Source: Oscillospiraceae bacterium
Lineage (GTDB): Bacteria > Bacillota > Clostridia > Oscillospirales > Ruminococcaceae
Reading direction: 5' to 3'
Assembly (NCBI GenBank): GCA_009776305.1
Contig: WRLY01000005.1
Location: 85,083 to 149,082 of the forward strand
DNA: 64,000 bases
In this document: positions 17,665-26,494 of the stretch, in pieces
Layout: each line of letters opens with the position of its first letter
Position numbering within the stretch: the stretch's first letter is position 1
The notes under the pieces: model-generated
The model's input: only the letters and a program-made list of their open reading frames with translations
Told to the model about the DNA's origin: nothing
The model's database searches: none
Made by a program: the position numbers and the translations under genes

Positions 17665-18111
17665 ATGAAATTACATGAATTATCCCCGGCTAAGGGTTCA
17701 AACAAAAAAACCAAACGTCTCGGGCGCGGTAACGCTTCCGGTCACGGAAAAACGTCGGGTAAAGGTCATAAGGGTCAATGGGCGCGTTCGGGTGGCGGTG
17801 TAAAGCCGGGCTTTGAGGGCGGTCAGATGAAAATCGCTATGCGTATACCAAAGCGCGGTTTTAATAATAAAGCTTTCGCTACGGAGTATGCAATCGTTAA
17901 TGTCCGCGATTTGGAAAGCCGTTTTGAAACCGGCGCGGTGATTGACTGCGATGCTATTATTGAAAGCGGGCTGATTAAAAAGCCTTTAGACGGTATAAAA
18001 ATCTTAGGTACGGGAGAGTTGTCCAAGGCTTTTACCGTAAAAGCGGCAAAATTTTCGGAAACCGCCAAGACCAAAATTGAAAATGCCGGGGGAAAGGCTG
18101 AGGTGGTATAG
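17665..18111 (+). CDS. rplO: 50S ribosomal protein L15
   Basis: 148 residues: MKLHELSPAKGSNKKTKRLGRGNASGHGKTSGKGHKGQWARSGGGVKPGFEGGQMKIAMRIPKRGFNN. L15 is a late 50S assembly protein. Its ATG is preceded by GTAAGGATGGGATTATA, similar to the unusual ribosome binding context of rpsC and secY, and a 10-codon mini-ORF (17633-17665) ends on this ATG (TAATG). Confidence 0.97.
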   Translation: MKLHELSPAKGSNKKTKRLGRGNASGHGKTSGKGHKGQWARSGGGVKPGFEGGQMKIAMRIPKRGFNNKAFATEYAIVNVRDLESRFETGAVIDCDAIIESGLIKKPLDGIKILGTGELSKAFTVKAAKFSETAKTKIENAGGKAEVV

Positions 18112-18113
18112 TT

Positions 18114-18185
18114 TTGAAAAATAGAACAAGCGTAACAGGAAAACCATTTACTGATGCCTTGATGTCGGAAAGGGATGGTATATAA
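18114..18185 (+). other. Putative 23-aa leader ORF before secY
   Basis: TTG AAA AAT opens a 23-codon frame 2 bases after the rplO stop and ends in TAA directly abutting the secY ATG. The peptide reads (M)KNRTSVTGKPF...LMSERDGI. It matches the rpsC leader ORF in length, start and end, with shared K-N, S, G, F and ERDGI positions and an AGT/AGC synonymous difference at the shared Ser. GAGGTGG (18100-18106) could serve as its ribosome binding site. The secY Shine-Dalgarno (AAAGGGATGGT) lies inside its last codons, so translation of the leader and of secY would interact. Confidence 0.45.
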
Positions 18186-19502
18186 ATGTTTCAGATTTTC
18201 AAGAATGCGTGGAAAATCGCTGATTTACGTAAAAAGATTTTATACACGGCTCTTATAATCCTTATATTCAGAATCGGAAGTGCAATTTTCGTACCTTTCC
18301 TTGACACCGATGTGGTTCAGGGTATGCTTGCGGGTGGTGAAAATACACTTTTGGGATTCATGGATACCATGACGGGCGGTGCGCTCGGAAAAGGTACGCT
18401 TTTTGCTATGTCCATAACGCCGTATATTAACGCCTCGATTATTATGCAGCTCTTGACTGTTGCAATTCCGGTATTGGAACGGCTCAGTAAAGAGGGCGAC
18501 GAGGGGCGCAAGAAAATAAATAAAATTACTAAATTTGTGGCGCTCGGCATAGGAATGTTTCAGGCGGTCGCGTTCTACATCACACTCAGAAACAACGGTG
18601 CAGTAAGCTATACCGAAAATTTTGACGGTTTTTTGGCTATGATTACCATTGTGGGCTGTTTCACGGCGGGCGCATCGCTTATTATATGGCTTGGCGACCA
18701 AATCAACGAAAAAGGGATTGGAAACGGTATATCAATTATACTTTTCGCAGGTATTGTTTCAAGGCTTCCGATAGATATGATGAACCTCGGAAGGCAGATG
18801 TCAATACAGGATTCAAGCGGTTTCCACAGGAACTTTATCTTAATTCCTTTATATATCGTTTTGTATGTTGCTATGATAGGCTTGGTAGTTTTGATGACCA
18901 ACGCCGAGCGCAGAATTCCCGTACAGTACGCAAAGCGGGTAGTGGGACGGAAAATGTACGGTGGACAGTCCTCGCATATTCCCATTAAAGTAGCTATGGC
19001 AGGGGTTATGCCGATTATATTCGCTATGTCGATTATGTCATTGCCGCAGACGATTTTATTTTTCTTCGGAATTGACGGTACGGGCGGAGGTTCGGTATTC
19101 TGGAACAACTTTTTGCGTTACTTTAATCAGGGAACTTGGCTATACGCGGTAATATACTTCTTCCTGATTATATTCTTCAACTATTTCTATATTTCAATTC
19201 AGTATAACCCTATAGAAATAGCCAATAATTTAAAGAAAAATAACGGCGCGATTCCCGGTTATCGTCCGGGCAAGCCAACGTCGGACTTTATTCACAACTC
19301 GCTCTCGAAAATCACGCTGATTGGTGCAATCTTTCTTGGTTTTGTGGCAATCTTCCCAATCGCGTTCTCCAATATCACCGGCATAGCGGGAATGTCTATG
19401 GGTGGTACAACTATGCTGATTGTGGTCGGTGTTGCGCTTGAAACAGTGCGCTCTCTCGAAAGCCAGATGATGATGCGTCACCACAAAGGATTCCTTGAAT
19501 AA
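18186..19502 (+). CDS. secY: Preprotein translocase subunit SecY
   Basis: 438 residues with ten hydrophobic segments. Signatures: LDTDVVQGMLAGG region, GGALGKGTLFAMSITPYINASIIMQLLTVAIP, and GDQINEKGIGNGISIILFAGIV. SecY is the channel of the Sec translocon in the cytoplasmic membrane. As in most Bacillota it follows rplO and precedes adk. Immediately upstream is the 23-codon leader ORF. Confidence 0.98.
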   Translation: MFQIFKNAWKIADLRKKILYTALIILIFRIGSAIFVPFLDTDVVQGMLAGGENTLLGFMDTMTGGALGKGTLFAMSITPYINASIIMQLLTVAIPVLERLSKEGDEGRKKINKITKFVALGIGMFQAVAFYITLRNNGAVSYTENFDGFLAMITIVGCFTAGASLIIWLGDQINEKGIGNGISIILFAGIVSRLPIDMMNLGRQMSIQDSSGFHRNFILIPLYIVLYVAMIGLVVLMTNAERRIPVQYAKRVVGRKMYGGQSSHIPIKVAMAGVMPIIFAMSIMSLPQTILFFFGIDGTGGGSVFWNNFLRYFNQGTWLYAVIYFFLIIFFNYFYISIQYNPIEIANNLKKNNGAIPGYRPGKPTSDFIHNSLSKITLIGAIFLGFVAIFPIAFSNITGIAGMSMGGTTMLIVVGVALETVRSLESQMMMRHHKGFLE

Positions 19503-19545
19503 TCGGCAATCAACAATTAACAATGTACAATTAAGGAGAATTGCT

Positions 19546-20178
19546 ATGAATTTAATCTTTTTAGGAGCCCCGGGAGCGGGAAAAGGAACCCAGGCGGAAA
19601 GTGCGTCGAACAAATACAAAATCCCCGCCATTTCCACGGGAAATATGCTTCGCGAAGCGGCAAAAAACGGCACCGAGGCGGGACTGAAAGCAAAAAGCTT
19701 TATGGACTCGGGCGACCTTGTACCCGATGAAGTGGTGGTAGGTATAATTAAAGAACGGATAGCCTTAGACGACGCGAAAAACGGCTTTATCCTTGACGGT
19801 TTTCCCCGTACCGTAAAGCAGGCTCAGGCACTTGAGGATATGGGAGTCAATATTGACAAGGTAATTAATATTCACGTTGCCGACGAGCGCATAACGGCGC
19901 GTATGTCGGGAAGACGGGTATGTACCGATTGCGGCGCATCCTATCATATTGAATATAAACCTACAAGTAGCGAAGGCGTTTGCGACTTATGTAAAGGCAA
20001 GGTTGCCCTTCGTGACGACGACAAGCCTGAAACGGTACTCTCAAGACTTAAAACCTATCATGAGAAAACCGCTCCGCTGATTGACTTCTACGACAAACGC
20101 GGCAAACTCAGAACGGTTGAGGGACAGGAACAAATCGAGGAAACCACAAGACTTACGTTTGAAGCTATAGACGCGTAA
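19546..20178 (+). CDS. adk: Adenylate kinase, zinc-lid type
   Basis: 210 residues. P-loop GAPGAGKGTQA at the N-terminus, ISTGNMLREA, DGFPRTVKQA, and a LID with CTDC...CDLC, the four-Cys zinc site of Gram-positive adenylate kinases. It interconverts ATP + AMP and 2 ADP. ATG 19546 is 7 nt after AAGGAG. The secY-adk gap contains CAACAATTAACAATGTACAATTAAGG, one of several AT-rich filler runs in this genome. Confidence 0.97.
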   Translation: MNLIFLGAPGAGKGTQAESASNKYKIPAISTGNMLREAAKNGTEAGLKAKSFMDSGDLVPDEVVVGIIKERIALDDAKNGFILDGFPRTVKQAQALEDMGVNIDKVINIHVADERITARMSGRRVCTDCGASYHIEYKPTSSEGVCDLCKGKVALRDDDKPETVLSRLKTYHEKTAPLIDFYDKRGKLRTVEGQEQIEETTRLTFEAIDA

Positions 20179-20198
20179 TCTCCTAAGTATGATATAGT

Positions 20199-20957
20199 AT
20201 GATAATTGTCAAAAACGCGGTTGAGCTTGTAAAAATTCGGAAAGCCTGCGAGCTTTCGGCAAGGGTTCTAAAGCTTGCGGGCGAAAGAATAACCGCCGGA
20301 ATGAGCACATGGGAGCTTGACGGAATGATTCGCGAATTTATCGAAAGGCACGGTGCTAAACCATCTTTTCTCGGGTACCGCGGCTTTAGGGGAAGCGCAT
20401 GTATTTCCGTAAACGAGGAGCTTATACACGGCGTACCCTCAAAAAAGAAAATCTTAAAAAACGGCGATATAGTTTCGATTGACGTGGGTGCGTTTCTTGA
20501 CGGCTGGCACGGCGACAATGCCGCGACTTTCGCGGTGGGCGGTTTTGAAAACGCTTCGGATGAAGCTAAAAGGCTATTAACCGTCACCGAGGACTGCCTT
20601 TATGAGGGCATAAGGGCGGCGCGCCCGGGTAAAAGAGTCGGCGACATATCAAATGCAATCCAGAACTGCTGTGAGTCCAAAGGGTTCTATGTTGTGAAAA
20701 AGTATATCGGTCACGGGATTGGCAGGGATTTGCACGAAGCGCCCGATATTCCGAACTTCGGAAAAGCGGGAAAAGGTCCGAGGCTGACCCCGGGAATGAC
20801 TATTTGTATTGAACCTATGGTCAACTCAAGCACATCGGAGGTTAGGTTGCTTTCTGATAATTGGACGGTAGCCGAGGCAAACGGGAATTTAAGTGCTCAC
20901 TTTGAACATACAATAGCAATCACCGAGAGTGAACCGTTGATTCTTACCAAAGCGTAA
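20199..20957 (+). CDS. map: Methionine aminopeptidase type I
   Basis: 252 residues. The metal ligands fall in VSIDVGAFLDGWHGDNAATFAVG (two Asp), GHGIGRDLHEAPDIPNFG (His), and IEPMVN and HFEHTIAIT (Glu, Glu). MAP removes initiator Met from nascent proteins. The ATG at 20199 lacks a clear Shine-Dalgarno, which is unusual in this block. It follows adk in standard order. Confidence 0.96.
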   Translation: MIIVKNAVELVKIRKACELSARVLKLAGERITAGMSTWELDGMIREFIERHGAKPSFLGYRGFRGSACISVNEELIHGVPSKKKILKNGDIVSIDVGAFLDGWHGDNAATFAVGGFENASDEAKRLLTVTEDCLYEGIRAARPGKRVGDISNAIQNCCESKGFYVVKKYIGHGIGRDLHEAPDIPNFGKAGKGPRLTPGMTICIEPMVNSSTSEVRLLSDNWTVAEANGNLSAHFEHTIAITESEPLILTKA

Positions 20958-20967
20958 ATTAAAAAAT

Positions 20968-21252
20968 ATGATTAAAATAGGTACAATTGTAAAAAGCGTG
21001 TCGGGGCGGGATAAAGGTAGTTTTTATGCGGTCGTCGGATATGACGAAGAAGCAAATGCGCCGCTGATTGCGGACGGACGCAGAAGAAAAATTGAAAACC
21101 CCAAAAGGAAAAACCCCCGTCATATATCGGTCACTAACACAATTATTGAGCAGGGCATACTAAACGGCATTACAAACAAGAAATTGCGTAATTTTTTGCA
21201 TGAATTTAATTTCCCTCTGAACCGGGAGCGCAATTTTAATACGGGAGAGTGA
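20968..21252 (+). CDS. KOW-domain RNA-binding protein
   Basis: A 94-residue protein whose N-terminus [52 protein letters not shown] is the Bacillota KOW-domain protein commonly annotated as L14e/L6e/L27e-like and located between map and infA. It likely binds RNA or the ribosome, but its job is not established. The C-terminal 30 residues are variable. It ends inside the infA ribosome binding region. Confidence 0.85.
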   Translation: MIKIGTIVKSVSGRDKGSFYAVVGYDEEANAPLIADGRRRKIENPKRKNPRHISVTNTIIEQGILNGITNKKLRNFLHEFNFPLNRERNFNTGE

Positions 21253-21257
21253 TTGGC

Positions 21258-21476
21258 TTGTCAAAAGAAGACAATATTGAAGTTGAGGGTGTTATACTCG
21301 AAGCTTTACCGAATGCGACTTTTAAAGTCGAATTGTCCAACGGACACAAGATTTTGGCGCACGTCAGCGGGAAGTTAAGAATGAATTTTATTCGTATTCT
21401 GCCGGGCGACAGGGTAACGGTGGAGATGTCCCCTTATGACTTGACAAAAGGCAGAATTACATGGAGAGCAAAGTAA
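21258..21476 (+). CDS. infA: Translation initiation factor IF-1
   Basis: 72 residues, S1-like OB fold: [72 protein letters not shown] 21258 is chosen because GGGAG (21243-21247) lies 10 nt upstream and it gives the standard N-terminus. An upstream GTG in frame would abut the Shine-Dalgarno. IF-1 binds the 30S A site during initiation. Confidence 0.96.
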   Translation: MSKEDNIEVEGVILEALPNATFKVELSNGHKILAHVSGKLRMNFIRILPGDRVTVEMSPYDLTKGRITWRAK

Positions 21477-21525
21477 AAACAGGATTCATGACTTAATAGG
21501 AATCGGGAATTAGGAGGAATGAGCA

Positions 21526-21639
21526 ATGAAAGTACAACCTTCGGTTAAGCCTATGTGCGAAAAGTGCAAGGTCATTAAGCGTAACGGCAGAGTAATGGTA
21601 ATATGCAAGGAACCTAAGCATAAACAAAGACAGGGATAA
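21526..21639 (+). CDS. rpmJ: 50S ribosomal protein L36
   Basis: 37 residues: [21 protein letters not shown] then [15 protein letters not shown]. The C-x2-C...C...H zinc ligands are all present (zinc-type L36). TTAGGAGGAATGAGCA gives a strong ribosome binding site. It lies between infA and rpsM, as is standard. The following gap carries a GGGCGCGTAATGCGCGTC inverted repeat. Confidence 0.96.
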   Translation: MKVQPSVKPMCEKCKVIKRNGRVMVICKEPKHKQRQG

Positions 21640-21701
21640 GACAGTCAATTGCGTAGGGCGCGTAATGCGCGTCATTAATATCAAGAAAGGGAAATAAGAT
21701 T

Positions 21702-22070
21702 ATGGCAAGAATTTCAGGCGTGGATTTGCCTAAAGACAAAAGGATTGAAATAGGCTTAACTTATGTTTTCGGAATTGGCAGAAGAACGTCGGGCGATATT
21801 TTGGCGGCGGCGGGTGTAAATCCTGATACGCGGGTCAAAGACTTAACCGAAGCTGAAGAATCCAAAATCCGTGAAGTCATTGACGCTAATTACACGGTTG
21901 AGGGTGATTTGCGGCGCGAAACGGCGCTTAACATAAAGCGTTTGGTGGAAATCAACTGCTACCGCGGTCAGCGCCATCGCAAGGGTTTGCCCGTGCGCGG
22001 TCAGAGAACCAGAACCAATGCCCGCACGCGTAAGGGTCCCCGTAAGACAATCGCTAACAAGAAGAAGTAA
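21702..22070 (+). CDS. rpsM: 30S ribosomal protein S13
   Basis: 122 residues: [33 protein letters not shown] and the basic C-terminus [33 protein letters not shown]13 forms subunit bridges in the 30S head. AAAGGGAAA precedes the ATG. Confidence 0.97.
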   Translation: MARISGVDLPKDKRIEIGLTYVFGIGRRTSGDILAAAGVNPDTRVKDLTEAEESKIREVIDANYTVEGDLRRETALNIKRLVEINCYRGQRHRKGLPVRGQRTRTNARTRKGPRKTIANKKK

Positions 22071-22099
22071 TACAGGAAATCAAGAAAGGTGGAAAACTG

Positions 22100-22513
22100 A
22101 TGGCAAAGCAAGGCGCGGCAAAGGGCGGCAAGAAGCCCGCAATACGCAGACGGCGCGAACGCAAAAATATAGAGAACGGTTCGGCGCATATCCAGTCCAC
22201 GTTCAACAACACAATCGTTACGATAACGGATTTGCACGGCAATGCTCTATCATGGGCGTCGGCAGGCGGCTTGGGTTTCAGAGGCTCGCGTAAATCCACT
22301 CCTTTCGCGGCACAGTCGGCGGCTGAAACCGCGGCGAAAGCGGCTATTGAGCATGGTCTCAAAACCGTGGAGGTTTATGTAAAAGGACCCGGCTCGGGAC
22401 GTGAGGCGGCAATAAGAGCGCTTCAGGGCGCGGGACTTGAGGTTCGCATGATTAAGGACGTTACCCCCATACCCCATAACGGATGCCGTCCCCCAAAACG
22501 CAGACGCGTTTAG
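22100..22513 (+). CDS. rpsK: 30S ribosomal protein S11
   Basis: 137 residues: [46 protein letters not shown] and the C-terminus [17 protein letters not shown]11 lies on the platform near the mRNA exit. AAAGGTGG precedes the ATG. Confidence 0.97.
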   Translation: MAKQGAAKGGKKPAIRRRRERKNIENGSAHIQSTFNNTIVTITDLHGNALSWASAGGLGFRGSRKSTPFAAQSAAETAAKAAIEHGLKTVEVYVKGPGSGREAAIRALQGAGLEVRMIKDVTPIPHNGCRPPKRRRV

Positions 22514-22529
22514 GATTCAAGCGGCACAA

Positions 22530-22566
22530 TTCAGGTTTTGTTTACCTGAAGTCGGTGAAAAACCGA
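22530..22566 (+). promoter_or_regulatory. Two stem-loops in the rpsD leader
   Basis: In the 89-bp rpsK-rpsD gap, TTCAGGT (22530-22536) pairs with ACCTGAA (22544-22550), and TCGGT (22552-22556) pairs with ACCGA (22562-22566) around a GAAAA loop. The TTTTTTGGAGGAAA ribosome site follows. S4 autoregulates translation in several bacteria, so this may be an S4 leader; its shape does not obviously match the Bacillus one. Confidence 0.35.
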
Positions 22567-22602
22567 TAGTAGATTAAGAAACAATTTTTTGGAGGAAATT
22601 TA

Positions 22603-23205
22603 ATGGCTATTGACAGAACACCTGTTTCAAAAAGGTGCAAAAGTCTTGGAATCAGCCCCGCTGTATTGGGCTACACACAAAAGAAAGAAACCAAGCGTAA
22701 CAGAAACACCAACACCAGAAAAAAACTGTCGGAGTACGGACAGCAGCTTCGTGAAAAACAGAAACTGAAGTTCATTTACGGCGTTTTGGAAAAGCAGTTT
22801 TATCATTACTATGAGCTTGCCGTGCGCGAAGAAGGCGTTACCGGCGAAAATCTGCTGAAACTTCTCGAAACCCGTCTCGACAATGTAATTTTCAGAATGG
22901 GCATGGCTATAACCAGACGCGAGGCAAGACAACTTGTAGGTCACGGGCATTTTACCGTGAACGGCAAACGGGTTGATATTCCCTCGTACAGGGTAAAAGC
23001 GGGCGACGTTGTGGCTCTTAAAGAAAAAAGTAGGAAAAGTCCTAAGTTTGAGCAGATTGCCGATGCGGTTCACGGCAGAATCTACCCCTTGTGGTTAGAT
23101 GTGAACAAAGAAACCAAAAGTGCGTCAATTGTTCGGCTTCCACAGCGCGATGAACTTGATTTTGAAATTCAGGAACACTTAATAATTGAGCTTTATTCTA
23201 AGTAA
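22603..23205 (+). CDS. rpsD: 30S ribosomal protein S4
   Basis: 200 residues: the S4 domain ENLLKLLETRLDNVIFRMGMAITRREARQLVGHGHFTVNGKRVDIPSYRVKAGD is clear, with an N-terminal basic part and the C-terminal QEHLIIELYSK. No N-terminal Cys zinc site is present. S4 is a primary 16S binder. The 292-bp gap after it (23206-23497) holds AT-rich sequence and a CCGCTTTTAAAAGCGG palindrome (around 23432-23447); no certain gene. Confidence 0.97.
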   Translation: MAIDRTPVSKRCKSLGISPAVLGYTQKKETKRNRNTNTRKKLSEYGQQLREKQKLKFIYGVLEKQFYHYYELAVREEGVTGENLLKLLETRLDNVIFRMGMAITRREARQLVGHGHFTVNGKRVDIPSYRVKAGDVVALKEKSRKSPKFEQIADAVHGRIYPLWLDVNKETKSASIVRLPQRDELDFEIQEHLIIELYSK

Positions 23206-23497
23206 ACTTGAATTAACAAAGTTTATTCAATGCGAAAAAGGCACAAAAATATTAATTGTATTCTAAATAATCATATTCCCGCATATAATGTATATAGCGC
23301 GAATATTTCAAATTTACGGCAAGGTTTTTCGGTAAAATGCGATTTTTTAATTTTTATCTGCCGTAATTTTGAATTATTCGGGCTACCCTACTTGCGACAA
23401 AGAAGCGGGCTTTCGCCACTTTATAAAAAATCCGCCGCTTTTAAAAGCGGGGGAGAGTGGATTCAGAAGCTCGACGGCGAAAGGAATGGTTGTATAA

Positions 23498-24457
23498 ATG
23501 CTTGAAAAAATCGAAAAGCCGGAAATAGAAACTGTTAAGCTTAAACCCGACGGAAAATACGGAATGTTCAGCTTGGAGCCGTTAGAACACGGCTACGGAA
23601 ATACTCTCGGAAACAGTCTCAGACGGGTATTGCTTTCCTCACTGCCGGGCGTGGCGGTGACTTCCGTTAAAATAGACGGAATACAGCATGAATTTTCCAC
23701 GATTGACGGAGTTAAAGAAGACGTCACCGAGATTATCTTAAACGTTAAGGGTCTTATTGCAAAAATGTACGGCGACGCTCCTAAGACGGTTTATATCGAG
23801 TCCGAGGGAGAATGTGCGGTTACGGCGGCAGACATCAAAACCGACTCTGAAATCGAAATACTTGACCCCGGAATGCACATAGCGACGCTTTCGGCAGGTG
23901 CTAAACTTTACATGGAAATGACCTTTGACCGCGGACGCGGTTATGTCAGTGCTGAAAAGAATAAAGCGATTTTCTCGCCTATGCCAATCGGTGTAATTGC
24001 GGTTGACAGTATTTACACCCCTGTAATGAAAGTTAATTACTCTGTAGAAAGTACCCGCGTAGGTCAGAGAACCGACTATGACAAGCTTATCATTGAGGTG
24101 TGGACGGACGGGACGATTTCGGCGAAGGAAGCGGTTTCTTATGCTGCGAAAGTACTTTCAGAGCATTTGGCACTGTTTGTGGACTTATCAGACGAGCCGG
24201 TGCAGCCTGAGCTAATGGTGGAGAAAGACGACAAAAACAAGGACAAGATTCTTGAAATGACTATTGAAGATTTGGATTTGTCAGTACGTTCTTTCAACTG
24301 CCTAAAGCGGGCGGGAATCAACACCGTAGAAGACCTGATTAACAAAAGTCCTGAAGATATGATGAAGGTTCGCAACCTCGGAAAGAAATCGTTTGAGGAA
24401 GTGAGAGCAAAGCTGAACACTCTTGGTTTTGACCTTGCAACCAGTGAAGATATGTAA
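23498..24457 (+). CDS. rpoA: DNA-directed RNA polymerase subunit alpha
   Basis: 319 residues. N-terminal dimerisation domain: [57 protein letters not shown]-terminal helix-hairpin-helix domain: [53 protein letters not shown], which contacts UP elements and activators. The ATG is preceded by AAGGAATGGTTGTATAA, the same unusual ribosome binding context as secY, rpsC and scpB. Confidence 0.98.
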   Translation: MLEKIEKPEIETVKLKPDGKYGMFSLEPLEHGYGNTLGNSLRRVLLSSLPGVAVTSVKIDGIQHEFSTIDGVKEDVTEIILNVKGLIAKMYGDAPKTVYIESEGECAVTAADIKTDSEIEILDPGMHIATLSAGAKLYMEMTFDRGRGYVSAEKNKAIFSPMPIGVIAVDSIYTPVMKVNYSVESTRVGQRTDYDKLIIEVWTDGTISAKEAVSYAAKVLSEHLALFVDLSDEPVQPELMVEKDDKNKDKILEMTIEDLDLSVRSFNCLKRAGINTVEDLINKSPEDMMKVRNLGKKSFEEVRAKLNTLGFDLATSEDM

Positions 24458-24512
24458 CGGCGTGCCGCCGCAGGCAATACGGTGAATACGCTGAGAAAGG
24501 ATTTGTGAAAAT

Positions 24513-24851
24513 ATGGCTATGAGAAAGTTAGGCAGAGTTACCGACCACAGAAAAGCAATGCTTCGCGGTATGGTTACGTTTCTGCTTGAAAACGGTAAAA
24601 TAGAAACCACCGTGACCCGTGCAAAAGAAGTGCGTAGTGAAGCGGAAAAAATAATTACACTCGGCAAAAAGCAGGATTTACATTCAAAACGTCAGGTTTT
24701 TTCTTACGTCACCAAAGAAGAGGTATCGAAAAAGCTGTTTGACGAAATCGCGCCGAAATATTCCGAACGTAACGGCGGTTACACAAGAATCGTGAAAATC
24801 GGACCAAGACGAGGCGATGCGGCAGAAATGGCGTTAATTGAATTGATTTAA
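24513..24851 (+). CDS. rplQ: 50S ribosomal protein L17
   Basis: 112 residues: [50 protein letters not shown] and the C-terminus [24 protein letters not shown]17 surrounds the tunnel exit. It ends the ribosomal block; a strong terminator begins 6 bp after its stop. Confidence 0.97.
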   Translation: MAMRKLGRVTDHRKAMLRGMVTFLLENGKIETTVTRAKEVRSEAEKIITLGKKQDLHSKRQVFSYVTKEEVSKKLFDEIAPKYSERNGGYTRIVKIGPRRGDAAEMALIELI

Positions 24852-24856
24852 TTAAT

Positions 24857-24890
24857 AATAATCCCGCCCCAAAGGGCGGGATTATTGTTT
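24857..24890 (+). terminator. Terminator of the ribosomal block
   Basis: A perfect 13-bp stem, AATAATCCCGCCC (24857-24869) with GGGCGGGATTATT (24874-24886), loop CAAA, then GTTT. It ends the rpsJ-rplQ transcript. Confidence 0.9.
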
Positions 24891-24936
24891 AAATCAACAA
24901 TCTTTTTAATATTTCTGCAAGAATTCCAAAAACAAC

Positions 24937-24965
24937 TTGCATTTTTAGCTTTTTCGTATTATACT
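24937..24965 (+). promoter_or_regulatory. Promoter of the class I aminotransferase gene
   Basis: TTGCAT (24937-24942) and TATACT (24960-24965) with 17-bp spacing, about 60 bp upstream of the start codon at 25026. Confidence 0.65.
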
Positions 24966-25025
24966 ATTCTATGATGTACATATAAAGATATACATAGAAA
25001 AAATTCAGAAAAAGGGGTTTTAGAA

Positions 25026-26294
25026 ATGTACGGTGAATTGTCTAAAGGGGAGCTTTCGGCACTTAAAGAAAAGCTTTCAAAAGAGTATGAGGCGCTTAAA
25101 TCAAAAGGCTTAAAGCTTGATATGTCGCGGGGGAAACCGAGTTCGGAGCAACTTGACTTGTCGAACGCCATGATGAAGATTGACCTTGGGGATTATAAAA
25201 CCGATGTGGGCTTTGACTGCCGTAACTACGGGGCTCTCGACGGAATTAACGAGACAAAACGCTTTCTTATGCCTCTGCTCGGCGTTGAGGAGGAATGTGT
25301 TTTTATAGGTGGGAACTCAAGCCTGCAACTCATGTATGACGCGATTGCAAGGGCTATGCTTTTCGGGACGCCTAACGCCGCGCCTTGGGGGAAAAACGGC
25401 TCACCCGTAAAGTTTCTCTGTCCCTCTCCGGGTTATGACAGGCATTTTACCATGCTTGAGGCTTTCGGGATTGAGATGATTACTGTTCCGATGCTTGAAA
25501 GCGGTCCCGATATGGATATGGTTGAAAAGCTTGCGGCGGAAGATAAAAATATAAAGGGGATTTTCTGCGTACCTATGTACTCTAACCCCTGCGGTATAAC
25601 CTATTCCGATGAAACCGTAAGAAGATTTGCAGCGTTAAAAACTGCGGCTTTTGACTTCCGTATTTTTTGGGACAACGCCTACTGTGTGCATCATTTGACC
25701 GACGCGCCCGAAAAGCTTTTAAATATCTACGACGAGTGCGTAAAACACGGTAATGAGAACAAGGTTTACATTTTTGTTTCAACTTCAAAAATCACCTTTG
25801 CGGGGGGCGGAATCAGCGCTATAGGTTCATCTCCCGAAAATACCGAATTAGCAAGGAAACAGTTAGCTCTCCAAACTATCGGCTTTGACAGAATCAATCA
25901 GCTTAGGCATGCAAGGTTTTTCAAAGACTTAGACGGCTTGAATCAACACATGGAAAAACATCGCGCTATCGTAGAGCCTAAATTCAACGTGGTTTTTGAG
26001 GCTCTTGAACGCGAAATTTTGCCCGTCAAGCTTGGAGAATGGCATAAACCCCGTGGCGGTTACTTTGTTTCCTTTAACGGCTTAAAGGGAACAGCCAAGC
26101 GCGTCGTAGAGCTTTGTAAACAGGCGGGCGTGGTTTTGACCGGTGCGGGCGCGACTTTCCCGTACGGTGCAGACCCTTTAGACAGAAATATCAGAATCGC
26201 CCCGACTTTCCCGCCTGAAAGTGAGCTTGTAAGTGCGATGGAGGTTTTCTGTGCCGCAGTAAAATTAGCGAGTGCGGAGGTTTTGTCGGCGTAG
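25026..26294 (+). CDS. PLP-dependent aminotransferase, aspartate aminotransferase Ic-like
   Basis: 422 residues of fold-type I. LDMSRGKPSSEQLDLSNAMM and RNYGALDGINETKRFLMPLLGV at the N-terminus, YSNPCGITYSD, and the PLP lysine region FVSTSKITFAGGGISAIG fit the PF12897 group, for which aspartate aminotransferase activity (type Ic) has been shown in other bacteria. It transfers the amino group between an amino acid, likely Asp, and 2-oxoglutarate. The gene is monocistronic. Two short hairpins follow it: TTTCCCGAC/GTCGGGAAA (26301-26323) and GGCGGAC/GTCCGTC near 26343-26363, neither with a clear T-run. Confidence 0.82.
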   Translation: MYGELSKGELSALKEKLSKEYEALKSKGLKLDMSRGKPSSEQLDLSNAMMKIDLGDYKTDVGFDCRNYGALDGINETKRFLMPLLGVEEECVFIGGNSSLQLMYDAIARAMLFGTPNAAPWGKNGSPVKFLCPSPGYDRHFTMLEAFGIEMITVPMLESGPDMDMVEKLAAEDKNIKGIFCVPMYSNPCGITYSDETVRRFAALKTAAFDFRIFWDNAYCVHHLTDAPEKLLNIYDECVKHGNENKVYIFVSTSKITFAGGGISAIGSSPENTELARKQLALQTIGFDRINQLRHARFFKDLDGLNQHMEKHRAIVEPKFNVVFEALEREILPVKLGEWHKPRGGYFVSFNGLKGTAKRVVELCKQAGVVLTGAGATFPYGADPLDRNIRIAPTFPPESELVSAMEVFCAAVKLASAEVLSA

Positions 26295-26377
26295 TACAGG
26301 TTTCCCGACCAACCGTCGGGAAATGGGAAAGACAGTTAAACGGGCGGACATGAAAGTCCGTCCGCTATAAAAAACTC

Positions 26378-26406
26378 TTGCAAAAATTCAAATAATATGT
26401 TAAAAT
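26378..26406 (+). promoter_or_regulatory. Promoter of tRNA-Arg
   Basis: TTGCAA (26378-26383) and TAAAAT (26401-26406) with 17-bp spacing end 7 bp before the mature tRNA 5' end. Confidence 0.65.
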
Positions 26407-26413
26407 AAATCAT

Positions 26414-26486
26414 CTGCCCGTAGCACAATGGATAATGCGTCGGACTCCGACTCCGAAGATTGCGCGTTCGACCCGCGCCGGGCAGG
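26414..26486 (+). tRNA. tRNA-Arg (anticodon CCG)
   Basis: 73 nt fold as a cloverleaf: acceptor CTGCCCG with CGGGCAG, T8-A9, D-arm GCAC/ATGC with A-C mismatch at 13-22, anticodon stem TCGGA/TCCGA around CTCCGAC (anticodon CCG), T-arm GCGCG-TTCGACC-CGCGC, discriminator G. CCA is not encoded. It reads CGG Arg codons. Confidence 0.93.
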
Positions 26487-26494
26487 TTTTTAGT

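Noticed and set aside
23230..23505. 91-codon frame between rpsD and rpoA
   Set aside because: Overlaps the rpoA start and has no ribosome binding site, and its composition is that of intergenic DNA. Only its last codons were kept, as part of the ribosome-context observation.
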